Of a DNA stretch of 64,000 nt, positions 19,361 through 30,600 are shown piece after piece. The notes below the pieces were generated by a model, which did no database searches, was not told where the DNA came from, and was given only the letters and a program-made list of their open reading frames with translations. The first letter of the stretch is position 1. Every line of letters starts with the position of its first letter. A program made the translations under genes and the position numbers. The stretch is from Crambe crambe (Eukaryota > Porifera > Demospongiae > Poecilosclerida > Crambeidae), in contig OZ004593.1 of assembly GCA_963924555.1 (NCBI GenBank), positions 3,096,480 through 3,160,479 on the forward strand, read 5' to 3'.

Positions 19361-19780
19361 CATAGGAGGCGGAAGGTGGGGGCTGGAGGAGCTAGAGCCC
19401 CCCCCCCCCCCCAATATTCACAAGGTGGGGGCTGAGCCCCCTCAAAAATGATGAATTATGACATCATGTTCTTAACAAGTGTAACTGAAATAGTTTGCTT
19501 CTTTTTGTTGTTGATGTTTTTTGTTTTTGTTTTTGTTTTTTGTTTTTATTTATATTTTTAGGCAGCTTAAAAGTAGCTAGCTAGCTATAATATTCAGTAG
19601 GAATTGAGACATCACCCTAGTCTGAGAATGCACCAGATCGAATCCAATAACTTAAAATCCAAAATTTTCCTGGGGGAGCATGCCCCCAGACCCCCCTAGA
19701 TGGCATGCTTTGCGTGCTAGTGTGGTCACACTTTTATTACACTCAGCCCCCCCAAAATAGATGACCTTCCTCCCCCTATG
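19361..19780. mobile_element. 420-bp CA...TG element with 5-bp duplication and G/C runs
   Basis: It starts CATAGGAGGCGGAAGG and ends with the reverse complement of CATAGGGGGAGGAAGG. It is flanked by TCATT and TTATT (one mismatch). The paralogous spacer 1 lacks the insert, giving an empty site near 12865. The interior has C/G homopolymer runs close to both ends and a T/G-rich stretch. It shares its plan with elements at 39646, 41171 and 42445. Confidence 0.75.
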
Positions 19781-21321
19781 TTATTGTACTATGTTATGTA
19801 CCTGAATCCAAGTCCATGAATATCATAGCATCTGCATCATAACTAGCTAAATAATGTTTAGCAAACTTGTTCATATCAAAGTTTTTTAGTGTAAATTTAG
19901 GACCTAAATGTCAGTTTCATAAATTGTAAGCATATCACGCATGGATGTGTGAGGAATAACAACCTGAATGACATCCAATCAGTAGCTACAATGGCAATAA
20001 TTAGTGGCAATGTATTATGCAGTGATTTCTGTAGAGTCGATCCTTCTCATACAGTGGTAGTATAGTCATGCAGGATACAGTAACACATGTGTGATTGTTT
20101 TATTCATCTGTAGGTGGTTTAGCTACGCACATTTCTGATAGCAGAACCCATGCCAGTAGTGTTCAGATCTTTGATGAGACGTTACCATACCCATTTGTAG
20201 AGTGTGTATGCCCTCTTATATCAGTTCTCTACTGTTTTTAGTAATCATTATCATTGCAATGGGACACAGCATATACGTAGTGTATAGATTATAGCTATAA
20301 AGTTCAGCTATAGTAAGTGGTTTATTCAGGGAATCCACCTCAAGGATTCACATGTAAAGATTGAAACCAACATTAGTAGTTATGATCAATACTCTTCTCC
20401 CAAATTAATCGTTATCTCTTGTACAGCTTTAGTGTATTTAGCTATAAATACAAGTTCACGATAAACCTCAACTTTCAGAATGAGCTTAAGATATTCCCAA
20501 TTAATACTTCAGAAATATATATTGGGACCATTAAAAGTGTTTAGCTAAAGTTCAGACATGAAGCCTTTCTTTCAGCCTGGAATCAAAATATTTGAATTTG
20601 ATCCCAATTCCATTTAAGAGCTCTTTTGGAGTGTTCTACTTTGTTCTTCAAATAAGACATTTCATGTGAGAGGCAGTATTATCCAATGTAAATTCTATAA
20701 GAGATTATGATAAAGGGCATGTGGATTGGAGGTGAAACCAACACTTATAGCTAAAGTAGGTACTAAAATAAAATAGCTACATCCTTTTCCATACATCTTG
20801 TAAGAATACAGCTAACTTTAGCTACACTGTTGCCAATTGCTATACTGAATTACCGTATAGAAGGTTAACAATAAGTTTGTCACTCCTTGATTCTTGAGAA
20901 ACTTTGACATTCAACTTACCCCTTGTTGCTGATTAGAGGGAGTGGAGGGTAGTAGTGGGAGTGATAAGTCGGACAGGGCCATATTGGTGTCCCCACTTGC
21001 ATTTTTTTGGAAACGACCCTTTTCCAAAGTGTTGAGAATAGCTAGTTAGCTAAGTAGTACTCTCATTCTGAAAGTTGAGTAAACTTGTTACAATAAGATA
21101 ATAGGGGGAAGATGATTATTGCAATAGCTTTAGCCATAGGTAGTCCATAGCCTTGACCTACAGTATAAAATTATAACAGTCATTTGCAAAAGGGATGTGG
21201 ATACAGGTGGGAGTTAGCAATAGCTTTAGCTATAGGTGGTCCATATAATTATAGAGACAAAGCTAACATAAAAAGTTATTAGCTGAATGTAGCTAACTAA
21301 CTGCATTGTTAATAAGGGGAA

Positions 21322-21527
21322 AAGCATTTTGCGAAATGAAAAAAGATGTAGGGATGACCAACTGCTCAAAATAGTAAGGAAACAAGAAGGATGGAAATGG
21401 GATCAATCTTTGTTCTGTATATCCAGCCAACAATCCCTACATATACGTCGGGTAGCTTCAGATTATAGTGCAGTAATGTAGGGATTGTAGGCTGGATATA
21501 CTGAACAAGCCATTTCCATCCTTCTTC
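21322..21527. mobile_element. foldback element, duplicate of the one at 14485
   Basis: Same sequence and same truncated right arm as 14485-14690. One base differs in the terminal palindrome (CATTTTGCGAAATG). It moved with the tandem duplication, not by transposition. Confidence 0.7.
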
Positions 21528-21778
21528 TCCATCATTATACTTCTCTTGAAATATCTGATAAGGTCAAGATTGGTGAGAATAAAGTGGTTAATGTATTATT
21601 GATACACTATACATATTACGTACAAGCAAAATACAATGGCTCTATAGTGGCTATTATTTTGATAAGGGTAGTGGCTGAATTGTGTGTTTTAGCTATGTTG
21701 CATGAATGTCAAAGTTTCTCGTGACTCAAGGATGATTCATGATATGTCATGAATGATAGAGTTGAATGTCAAAGTTTC

Positions 21779-24700
21779 TCATGAATCAAGGAGTGATAAA
21801 GTCATTGTTAACCTTCTATCCACGGAATACTCTTCCAATTCTTCCTTTCTTCGTTGACACCTCTTCGTTTGTGATATCAATTTCTTAACCACCAGTAGCA
21901 TCAAGTAAATCAATGGGAGATAAAGGAAAATGATTTGAGCTGCACAAGATATATTAATGAAGTAGTCGTAATCTGTTAACTGATTAACCAGTACATAGTT
22001 ATAAAATGATAAGATGTTTATGATTAAGAGATTTGTCAAAACCAAGGCATCCAAAATATTGTGTCGGTGCAACTTGTAAGGTTGCATGATAGCATGTATA
22101 CTAAGTACTAGCAGGAAGAAACCCTGAATTGTAGTATAAAATGAAGTCAAGCTGTGTGAGAAAGCAAATATCAGCAATGCTAACAAGCGATACAGAAAAT
22201 ATAAGCCCGAGAAGAATCGGTATTCATCTTTGAAGCTGCTCTGGAAGGAATCAAACAAAGGCTTGAGTTTCTCCAGTGGAAAACACTGACATAAAAGTTT
22301 AACAGATCTGGATTCACTGATCTTGAGCCAACCAAAGACTCTGTAGCAAAGTGGGTACACTATCATTAACATGGGTGGGACTAGACCTATTATCACTATG
22401 AAGAACAGGGCAGGAAGTGCATAGAGCAGGTGTTTTCCTTGAAAGTAATCCAACTCTCCATTGTAGAAAGCTACTTTGCGAAGAATGGTTCTCTCTCTTG
22501 CATTCCCCTTTCCAGAGAGACCTCCTGGAGTTAGTAGAATTAGTGAGATCTTTGTGCACTCAGAGTAGCATATTATGAGGAATCCAGATAAACCATGTAT
22601 TATCGAATGCTGTGCACTGAACTTAATCCTGCAGACTTTGGAAGTGCATTGATTGCTACAGACTCTCAAAATAAAGATTATTATCACTACTAACATCAGT
22701 GAGTAAAGAACTGTGACATACTTGAATGCCACTATGTCCAATGCTTGAGCTTCTTTCCATAAACAGAAGGAGAGCTGTTCAATGTTGAAGAAGTTCAAGT
22801 CAAATGCACCTATGATGAACTTATAGGCAATTAAGAGTGCATTGGCAGCATGAGGAAAGCGTATGAAATCATTTGCAGTGATCGGTAAAGTGTTGGAGAT
22901 ATGAAAGTAGAAGACTAAACTGTTCAAGCCTCCAGTAGTGAAATTGATGTCCAGAAGTATGATGAGGAGGAATAAACAAGTGGCTGGAATAATCTCTGAA
23001 AGAATGTACCATATCCATCCGTTGCTACACTGCTGGCTGGAACGACAGCTGAATGTATCACTGTGGAAATAACTGGTGTAATTACCTCTACACCGTCCAC
23101 AGAGAATACCTGTTCGAAACTCCCCACATATTAGACGGTCTAATTTCTTTACATCAGTGTCATTGGGTAGGACATTTTCTGTAAGAGAAATAACCCTTTC
23201 CTTAAAACAGTAACCTCGTGGACAATACCCAGTCAGTAAATCATTTTCTTTATTAGAACATTGGAACGTATAGCCAATCCAGTACCCATGTCTCAAGAAA
23301 GCTTGAAAATTTGATTCGTTACAGCGATAGATTCCCTCGTATTTCATATTAAATGTGCTAGAAGAGCACACACACTGGGTATTTTGGTTTCCTTTGATGT
23401 TTCTTGTCTGGTTCAGTACATAACCAGGAGGACATTGTTGAACTTCAACTTCGAAAGAAACAGTAACTTCCCCAACATCTGTAGTCGTCAGTGTTAAATT
23501 GGCTGATTTACCAGGGTTACCGAATAACCGAATCCACTTATCAGATATATATGTAAAGCTGGCATCCAATGTCAAGTTGGAATCACTATTATCCAATACA
23601 ATGCGATAGACAGCTTGAACTTCCTTTGAGAGCTCATTGATCAGTGTAATGGGTAGTTTACTGAGTTTTCCTGGAATGATGTACATTGGTATTGTGGCTT
23701 TACTGTCCAGTATGATCCTATAGCCAAGAGTTGAAATTTCATATGAAGCATTGTTTTCAAACTGAAAGTCAGCTATACAATCAAATGTTTCATCATAGCC
23801 ACGAATTCTCTTTTCAGTGCAACTACTATAACATGGAAAAAGCGTTGCTGCAAAAATTGAGTGGCCATACTGAGTGTCAGTGGTTTTATCTTCAGACCCT
23901 CCTGCTACATTTTGGGAGAAGATAAATTCAATGCCTCTATTGGCTAACTTTTCGGCACCAATATATTGGATAAAGCAGCTTCTAGATATTGAATAATCTT
24001 TACTATTCGGCATTGTAAAAAATATAGCTCCTCCTCTATTTTCAGCTTTGTTATGTGAAAAGAGAAACTCTGAACTGTCTCTGATTAGCATCGTACTGTG
24101 TCCCAACATTGCAATTGCTCCACCATCAATGCCTCTGTTATTAGTGAATTTGACATCTGAATTCTCAGAGAATTGTACTGTGGATGACATCAAATACAGT
24201 GCTGAACCAGTGTTGCTATCAAATTCAGTTATACCAGTAAAGTTGACAAAGAAACTATCCGAAAAGAAAGCCGCTTTTCCTTTATTATAGTTGGTGTAAG
24301 TGTCAAACTGAGTGACATTTGGGTAAACCATATTCGAAACAAATGAACAATTCTTGAAATGTGGTGTTGGTAAGAATCCATAGTTATTAATGTCAAATAT
24401 AGATATAGATAAATCGACTGCAGCACTGTGAATTGCTATATTTCCATCCCATATGCATCCTTCAAATATTATGAGGTTTTGTAAGTTGGAATGGGATCTA
24501 CTTGAAGATATTCCAGAACCACCACCATAATTTGCCTTGTTTCTCAAGAATGTGCAATTGCTGACAAGAAAGGAGTTATTTTCAGGCTTGTGGTCATTCA
24601 TATATAGGAGTCCCAAGTTGATACCTCCTCCTCCATACTTCAAACACTCATTATTTATAAACGAGCTATTCATAACCATTACTGAATTTAGTTTTGGTGA

Positions 24701-25609
24701 GTCTCGATAGTGAGCATACATACCTCCACCAGATGTTGCGGAGTTGTTGGTGAAATTACAGTTCAATACGAAAATGGTGTTCATCTCAGCATAGCCTCGA
24801 ATAAAGATGCACAATCCTCCGCCCCTTCCCAGACCTTGGAATTTATTTCCTGATGCTTTGAAGAGAGTTGTATGATCTGCATTCACTGTGCTGGCAACGT
24901 TGTTGCTGAAAATGCAACCTATTATTAAGTAAGAGCTGTTACTTGTCTTCATGTGTTCCTGTTTTGTGCCCATACCTGCACCTGGTGTGGAGTATGTGAA
25001 TTCAATATACATTCCACCACCTCCTGGAATCACTCCAAGAGGTAAGTCTGTTTTGTTCTCCATTGAAACTTTATTATACAGAAATTTGCTGTCTTTGATT
25101 TGCACATGACCATTGGTATCAATCATAACTAATCCAGTACCGTTGCTATTAATGATAGCAACATTAACTATGCTCACATCTGATGAATTGACGATATAAA
25201 TACTACTTCTGAATAAAGTTTTCACTGACAAGTTAGAATCAATTGATGTGCTGTTATGCAATGCTCCACAGAACTGAATTTCCACATTTTTTATCTCCAA
25301 GTAGCTAATGTTGGTGAACTTTAAGCCACTGTTATTTCCACTGCACACCAATAATGAGGTTGTATTGGCTTCACCAGTAATTCTAACAGAGTCAAGATTT
25401 TGCACATGGAATAGTTGAACTAGCTTCACAGAATCCGAACATATTTTTAATGTGAAATCTTCTTTCATTTCTTCTTTCTGCACCACATATTCTGAACTAT
25501 AGCTTGTGTCACACTCAATACAGCTATTGTTCACATTATCAATGCAGAGTATTGCAGCATTTGAACAGCTGAATAAACTGATTAGCAGCAACAAAGTATC
25601 CACACTCAT
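21779..25609 (-). CDS. gene 3: beta-helix/multi-pass membrane protein, 1276 aa, single exon
   Basis: Intact ORF with the same domain order as genes 1 and 2, but a distinct amino-terminal type: signal peptide MSVDTLLLLISLFSCSNA, then ILCIDNVNNSCIECDTSYSS. The type-B beta-helix also differs in the middle (FVLNCNFTNNSATSGGG, MNSSFINNECLKYGGGG, SNCTFLRNKANYGGGSGISS). The carboxy half is nearly the same as gene 2 and shares its TGA after SLLDS. The ligand-facing part therefore differs between neighbours while the membrane domain is homogenised. The proximal promoter segment present before gene 4 is missing here (see 25610-25625), so expression may be weak or driven from another start. Confidence 0.92.
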   Translation of the reverse strand: MSVDTLLLLISLFSCSNAAILCIDNVNNSCIECDTSYSSEYVVQKEEMKEDFTLKICSDSVKLVQLFHVQNLDSVRITGEANTTSLLVCSGNNSGLKFTNISYLEIKNVEIQFCGALHNSTSIDSNLSVKTLFRSSIYIVNSSDVSIVNVAIINSNGTGLVMIDTNGHVQIKDSKFLYNKVSMENKTDLPLGVIPGGGGMYIEFTYSTPGAGMGTKQEHMKTSNSSYLIIGCIFSNNVASTVNADHTTLFKASGNKFQGLGRGGGLCIFIRGYAEMNTIFVLNCNFTNNSATSGGGMYAHYRDSPKLNSVMVMNSSFINNECLKYGGGGINLGLLYMNDHKPENNSFLVSNCTFLRNKANYGGGSGISSSRSHSNLQNLIIFEGCIWDGNIAIHSAAVDLSISIFDINNYGFLPTPHFKNCSFVSNMVYPNVTQFDTYTNYNKGKAAFFSDSFFVNFTGITEFDSNTGSALYLMSSTVQFSENSDVKFTNNRGIDGGAIAMLGHSTMLIRDSSEFLFSHNKAENRGGAIFFTMPNSKDYSISRSCFIQYIGAEKLANRGIEFIFSQNVAGGSEDKTTDTQYGHSIFAATLFPCYSSCTEKRIRGYDETFDCIADFQFENNASYEISTLGYRIILDSKATIPMYIIPGKLSKLPITLINELSKEVQAVYRIVLDNSDSNLTLDASFTYISDKWIRLFGNPGKSANLTLTTTDVGEVTVSFEVEVQQCPPGYVLNQTRNIKGNQNTQCVCSSSTFNMKYEGIYRCNESNFQAFLRHGYWIGYTFQCSNKENDLLTGYCPRGYCFKERVISLTENVLPNDTDVKKLDRLICGEFRTGILCGRCRGNYTSYFHSDTFSCRSSQQCSNGWIWYILSEIIPATCLFLLIILLDINFTTGGLNSLVFYFHISNTLPITANDFIRFPHAANALLIAYKFIIGAFDLNFFNIEQLSFCLWKEAQALDIVAFKYVTVLYSLMLVVIIIFILRVCSNQCTSKVCRIKFSAQHSIIHGLSGFLIICYSECTKISLILLTPGGLSGKGNARERTILRKVAFYNGELDYFQGKHLLYALPALFFIVIIGLVPPMLMIVYPLCYRVFGWLKISESRSVKLLCQCFPLEKLKPLFDSFQSSFKDEYRFFSGLYFLYRLLALLIFAFSHSLTSFYTTIQGFFLLVLSIHAIMQPYKLHRHNILDALVLTNLLIINILSFYNYVLVNQLTDYDYFINISCAAQIIFLYLPLIYLMLLVVKKLISQTKRCQRRKEELEEYSVDRRLTMTLSLLDS

Positions 25610-26820
25610 AGTATTTTAGAGATGATGATTATTGATCATAACTACTACATGGACTAGCTACTTGAGGTGAGTTGTGAGTTTTAAGTAATTTCAATAGTTT
25701 TTAAGTGAGTTATCTACAATGATGGCACATAAATAAACAAAAGGATATTTACAGTAGCAATAGCTTTAGCTTAGACAAACAGTTTAACCTACAGTGTACA
25801 GTTTATGAGTAAGAAAAGCTCCCAAATTCATCGTTATCTCTTGTATGTGGCTATATATCATAGCTATTAGGATAAATCTAAACTTTCAGAATGAGCTAAG
25901 ACATTCCCAATTAGGAAATGGTAGAGATAACAACATTTTGCAGCTGTTCTCAAAAAGGAGAGATGGGCTTGAAGTAATTTCAGTAGGCATTGCATTTCAC
26001 AGCTTGATAGCATGGGGATAGTAAGAAAATTGGGGTATGATTGAAATGTTGTTGAATTGTAACTTCTCGACCAAGGGTCCATTACTGTAGAACACATGTG
26101 TGGTGCACACCATCAATCTTCAAACTTCCTTTTGCTTGCAAGAGGTTGAAGGCCAGACCATGTTAGTAATGACTCACCAGTTCTTGCTAAGTACATCCTC
26201 AGTGAAAACTTTTGGACAGGGATGGGGGCCATTATGTGCTTTTCCAAGAGTAGGGGGAAATCACTGAAGGTAGCTACTACACATAACACCTGGTTTCTTT
26301 TTCCAGAAACTAGTCATGCAAGAAATTCCCCTGATGGTATTCATGATAGTGTTGGTGACAACAAATAGACAGTGAGATTAAATACAGTGAAATGCCTTGT
26401 GTTTGTGGTTGTGTGAATTCAAGAACCTGCCGTGTCATCTTAGTTCTTTCGATGTACATTACAGCTAAATCATTGCACAACATGATCTTCACTACAAAAC
26501 AATTATTTGTGGCTGGGGGGTTCTTCCAACACTTACACTGGGAATAATAATTATATTGTGTCATGCAAACATTCTGTCACTGCATAACATGGAATTGAAA
26601 CACACAGTACATGCTTGATGTGACAACTCATATAGGCCAGAAAATAGCGAGAGGTGCATGGTCTCTCGATAATAGAGTGGTCGGGTTTCACTGTAGAGTC
26701 AACCATCCATGTACGTACGTGATGTAAATTGTTAGTGCATTTGCTATGCAAGCACATGATTGTGGCTTTTCCTTGTGTTGATATTCTTGTTGCTAGGTCA
26801 AGTTTGGTTGATGGTGGTAA
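25610..26820. repeat. upstream flank of gene 3, paralogous to the gene 4 flank
   Basis: From TTTTAGAGATGATGATTATTG (about 25613) this flank follows 36961-37785 almost base for base, including the R1 block 26215-26690. Relative to gene 4 it lacks about 170 bp next to the start codon, but keeps a segment near 25880-25950 that gene 4 lacks. Minus-strand ORFs of 76-92 codons here are not conserved in the paralogue. Confidence 0.75.
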
Positions 26821-26837
26821 AAATTGCATGTATCAGA

Positions 26838-27090
26838 GAGTACGATAGTACTCTCTAAGTAGGGATGGCACGGATGCTCCGTTGGAATAGTACTTAATAT
26901 TTTCTTTCATAACTCCAGAATACTTACCTCCTGCAGTCTGTCAGCAACTCCTAACTTGAAGACAGAACACCTTCAACATGCTAGGACTCAAATATGAAGA
27001 ACAGAGAACAAAGCAGTATCATTTTACAGCGACTTCCAAAATCGCCGTTTTCATCTGGTCGTTCATCATCATCATCATCATCATCATCGT

Positions 27091-27123
<33 letters not shown>

Positions 27124-27321
27124 CAACTTATTTCAGAAATGGTTCATTTAAGTACTATAATTCTTATACCAATCTACTCAGAAATGACTGCGCTATAATC
27201 CTTTACCTTTAAATCGACATGTTCAAAAATAGCACATCATTTTCCAACTTGTTAGCTTTCAACCTACAACGAGGCAGACATTTTTATGCCCCGCCCCGTA
27301 CACGTGATTCTTGGACCTTGA
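26838..27321. repeat. dispersed repeat R2 with terminal hairpin, copy 1
   Basis: It begins with the palindrome AGAGAGTAC-GATA-GTACTCTCT followed by AAGTAGGGATGG. The body (CTCCAGAATACTTACCTCC, GTTCAAAAATAGCACATC, CGAGGCAGACATTTTTATGCC) recurs at 44822-45240 and, inverted and more diverged, at 50570-50825. It ends near CCCGTACACGTGATTCTTGGACC. Confidence 0.7.
27063..27120. repeat. (ATC)n microsatellite
   Basis: About 19 ATC/CAT triplets with one interruption (CGT) near 27089. The corresponding site in the second R2 copy (about 45056-45076) has only about seven repeats. Confidence 0.95.
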
Positions 27322-27955
27322 CACGAAAATTGTGCCCTCGAATATTTTTACCTGCCACGTGTTATGTACGCGCGTGCGCAATGTATAAACTGTATAGTAC
27401 AGTATAGTATAGTGCAGCTGTCAAATCATCGTTTAATATTAGCTCTGAACGTTAAACCAAAGCATTGCCCACTAGCTTATTTACTACCAGATCCTTGTGG
27501 CACACTGTCATTTCCCTCCTCTTCTATAAGCAGCGAATTCGAAAGTTTCTACCGCGCTAAAGCAGGGCTCTACCTGGCACCAGAGGGCCATAATCTAGGT
27601 TTTCTTCAGAAAAAAAGGGCTGAAATTGCAAGAAGAGCAGCAGAGAACATGGCCCATGATGCTACCTGTAGTATCACAGCAAACAGGTCATGACTATTTC
27701 CTGGTTCTTTTCTGCACAGCAGTTCTTCCCCAACACTGGGAGTATACTTTGATAAACATATTAGCCACGAACCATTGACTCTACACGTACACTAAAAGCT
27801 AGCGCTGGCAGCATGCTTCTATGTGCACGCGCTATGTTCATTTTGTAGGCGGAGTTTATAATTTTAATGATCCTCGAAAATTATTCCGCGAAATAATTTC
27901 GAAATAGCTATCCTCGAAATATTAGTGCCTCGAAAATAGAGCGCTATACGGTAGT
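27322..27955. mobile_element. insert in R2/R3 junction, contains a 109-codon ORF
   Basis: Compared with 45240-45290, this copy carries about 630 extra bases. The ends are rich in CGAAAAT/CGAAATA motifs (ACGAAAATTGTGCCCTCGAA on the left; CCTCGAAATATTAGTGCCTC on the right), which look like imperfect inverted subterminal repeats. It holds a plus-strand ORF, 27364-27693 (ending AEIARRAAENMAHDATCS), preceded by AATGTATAAACTG. The ORF has a basic helical segment but matches no family I know. It could be an exon of a real gene carried by the insert or a transposon remnant. Confidence 0.4.
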
Positions 27956-28258
27956 AGCTTTCTCGGTCTCGATGCTCAGAGCGTAAACCCTAGGCACTAG
28001 TCTGGTTATGAATCAACAGTATATCAGGTACATATCAGTAAAGGCCTTAAAAATTATATACAAAATTAGGTCAATAGCAATCTTATTATAAACTGTATAG
28101 ATCTTCCAGATCAGATTCATTTCGGCTCATACAATATTATGATGAAATCTCCAATGAACTACATAGCTACAATACATGAACTTTAACTTTTGATAGCATC
28201 CAGTTGCCTGTAATAAAATAATAGAGTATTACATCAAAAAAGATGATGAACAAGTAAA
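27956..28258. repeat. dispersed repeat R3, copy 1
   Basis: TCTCGATGCTCAGAGCGTAA through AAAAAAGATGATGAACAAGT is collinear with 45290-45590. In both places it leads directly into a foldback element, so R2, R3 and the foldback form one composite duplicated unit. No coding content. Confidence 0.65.
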
Positions 28259-29164
28259 GGGAAAAATATTTATTCTAAATAAAAAAGAGAAGTAGGCAGA
28301 AGGATTGGCTTGTTCCCTTCCTTGTTGTTTGATGGCTGTGTGCGGTTCAAAAAAGTTCAGCAACAAGAGAGTGAACTTCAGTCAAGTTAGTCTCACAAGC
28401 CAGCCGAGGGGGAAAGGAAGAAAAATACGTCTGGTCAGACTGGCCAGGTTTTTGTGAACTCTGCCAGAATCTTGGCGGAGCCAATCAGATCAAAGTAGTC
28501 ATGTGATGTTCAATAAATCATGTGACATGATGACGTATTGCTACTTTTTCTAGCTCGCGTGTGAAAATGAACCGAAGCAGTAGCTAGATATGTAGAGGAG
28601 GTAGGCGCAGCTATGGACGAGGCAACCAAAAGGCTTGGGTAGTCTAACTTTAGAGAAAACCAAAGGCGCATCATAGCCAGTTTTTGCAAGTGGCCGAAGT
28701 GATGTCTTCGCTAGCATGCCTACTGGCAGTGGCAAATCACTTTTTGTAACTGCATTTTGCCAACTTTATTTGACTAACAGATGCCTCCATTGCCATAATA
28801 TAGCTATATCTATGCGCCAAATTCAAATTAGTCATGTGATTTTAATGTGACTTGACCGCACGACTAAAATTGTTCACAAAATCCTGGCGAGTCTGACCAG
28901 ACTGTATATGGAATATTCAGGCTGGCTCGCAAGACTACAGTCAAGTAACCCCATACCCATCACCAACTATATACGAGGTAACTATTCCTACTTCACTCCC
29001 TTAAATTATATCTCATCATGGGAGTGAAGTAGGAATAGTTACCTCATAGTTGGTGATGGGTAAGGGGTTACTTGACTGAAGTTCACTCTCTTGTTCCTGA
29101 ACTTTTTTGAACCGCACACAGCCATCCCTACTTCTCTTTTTTATTTAGAATAAATATTTTTTCC
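28259..29164. mobile_element. foldback element FB1 with nested insertion
   Basis: The termini AAAAATATTTATTCTAAAT and ATTTAGAATAAATATTTTTTCC are inverted, followed inward by the GTAGGG tag (29126-29133 on the right, degenerate on the left). The long arms (GGTTCAAAAAAGTTCAGCAA, CAAGTAACCCC, ACCCATCACCAACTA) fold back around a short loop near 29015-29020 (CCTACTTCACTCCC / GGGAGTGAAGTAGG). The left arm is split by the MULE-like insertion at 28388-28937. Essentially the same stem is found at 45588-45930 and 50121-50431. Confidence 0.85.
28388..28937. mobile_element. 550-bp Mutator-like (MULE) non-autonomous element
   Basis: The terminal inverted repeat TAGTCTCACAAGCCAGCC (right end reads as TAGTCTTGCGAGCCAGCC on the other strand) is flanked by a perfect 9-bp duplication CAGTCAAGT (28379-28387 and 28938-28946). 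Subterminal inverted similarity continues inward (GTCTGGTCAGACTGGCCAGG against CCTGGCGAGTCTGACCAGAC). A 9-bp duplication is typical of MULEs. It interrupts the left arm of FB1, so it is younger. A minus-strand ORF at 28550-28735 is not recognisable. Confidence 0.85.
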
Positions 29165-30600
29165 TTTATATATCCTACGGTAACCCTATGATGAATATGT
29201 TCTATTTCCATTGAAGTAGAGAAATGGTAGTTCCAACAAGTCTAAAATTATCATCAGAGAAGAGTATCAGGCCTACTTTGTATGCACTTACGTAGTTGGT
29301 AGACTACATTACTCCAAACATTCACTGACAAGCAACTGTGTTGGCCTTCCTTCCACTTAGTCTTGGCATAGTTCAAGGAAAACCACAGCTAACTACAGTG
29401 TAAACAAATGATGGCCAATATTTACATAAGTGTGCTGATAGGCATGGATTCCAGCGGGCACTATTATCAGGGACTCCCCCTGCTTTTAAAGAGAGTTCTG
29501 CCCAGGTCTTCTCTTGAAGAGTCCCTGGTTAGGGAATCCACCAGGGAAATAGGTAAACTTCCTTTCTTAAGGAGGAGAGTCCTCCACCAGGGACTTCTCC
29601 TTGAAATAAACTTTCCCTTAAGAGTACTCAAACAGGGACTTATCCCTGAATCAGTCCTTTTTAGGGTATCTACCAGGGACTTTTCCTTGCTATAGGGAAT
29701 CCAGCTAATTTGATAATCACTTCCCTTCCTAGGGAAAGTCATGTATTCCGATTACCCACATTACTGGACTTTCCCTAGAATTATATTTTTAGGTATGCAT
29801 AATCATGCTTAGTAAGTTGGTGCATTAAGAACTCGTAATTACTATGCTGTAACAGTCTGTCCTTAAGAAAGGGATTTCTAACTAGCTAAATAGCTATTGA
29901 TTCCTCTGCCATGACTATTGAAGAGTGTATGCAATCAGCATCATCTGTAGTTGGATCACTGCCAGTCTGCCAGTGAATGGTGGATTGATGGATGCAATGT
30001 TAGGGAAAGTTCCAGGTAATTTCATGCATACACACGGTGTGCACACAATGCTTGTTTGCGAGCTTGCATGTTCATGTTCGCTACATCTTTATTGCTAGAT
30101 CTTTCATAGCAATAAAACATACAGTCAGCTGCAGGCTATTATTATTATATAGCTAAGTGGCTTCACAACTTGGCAACCTAAAATAAGAGCCTCAGTCACT
30201 ACGTAATGCTATTACAAATCGTACAAGAATACACACCGAACAGAACATGCTCTTGTGAAATCTAAGGAACGCGCTCTGTAAACAGTAAGGTATATACACT
30301 GCATGCTCTTGTAAGTGGTTTACAGGGTGGCATATCTTGTTTGGATGATTCAGTATACAGCAACTGTCCCATTGTCCCATTTAGACTTGCCATGAACTCA
30401 ATCTCAGGCCTGAATTAGCTAGCACCTTTGCTTTGTTCGGGATACTATGGATATGCAGGCAGTGGTGGATCTAGAGGTGGAGTTACTGGCCCGGGGATTG
30501 CAAACCTTCCTCCCTAGCCCTATATAATTGCAGCCTCACCACCTACTTGTTTTCATGGACTTAATATTGTTGTAACAAACTTCCTCTGTTGAGATATGCT
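29165..30600. repeat. downstream flank of gene 4, paralogous to 3390-4330
   Basis: It contains one AGGGACTT array (29465-29790), the ATGCAATGTTAGGGAAAGTTCC segment and the CACTACGTAATGCTATTACAAATCG segment in the same order as the gene-1 flank. About 30240-30600 is unique and includes a GCAGTGGTGGATCTAGAGG motif resembling the end of a hAT-type element. No gene is supported. Confidence 0.7.

Larger units (their letters stand above)
18755..21778. repeat. spacer between genes 2 and 3, duplicate of the previous spacer
   Basis: Collinear with 12282-14941. The length difference (3024 against 2660 bp) is largely explained by the element at 19361-19780. A further short insertion with AAAGAAGCAACCCTTTCTACG lies near 18970. 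No independent gene is supported; the ORFs at 18878-19223 lie in promoter-proximal repeats. Confidence 0.8.
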
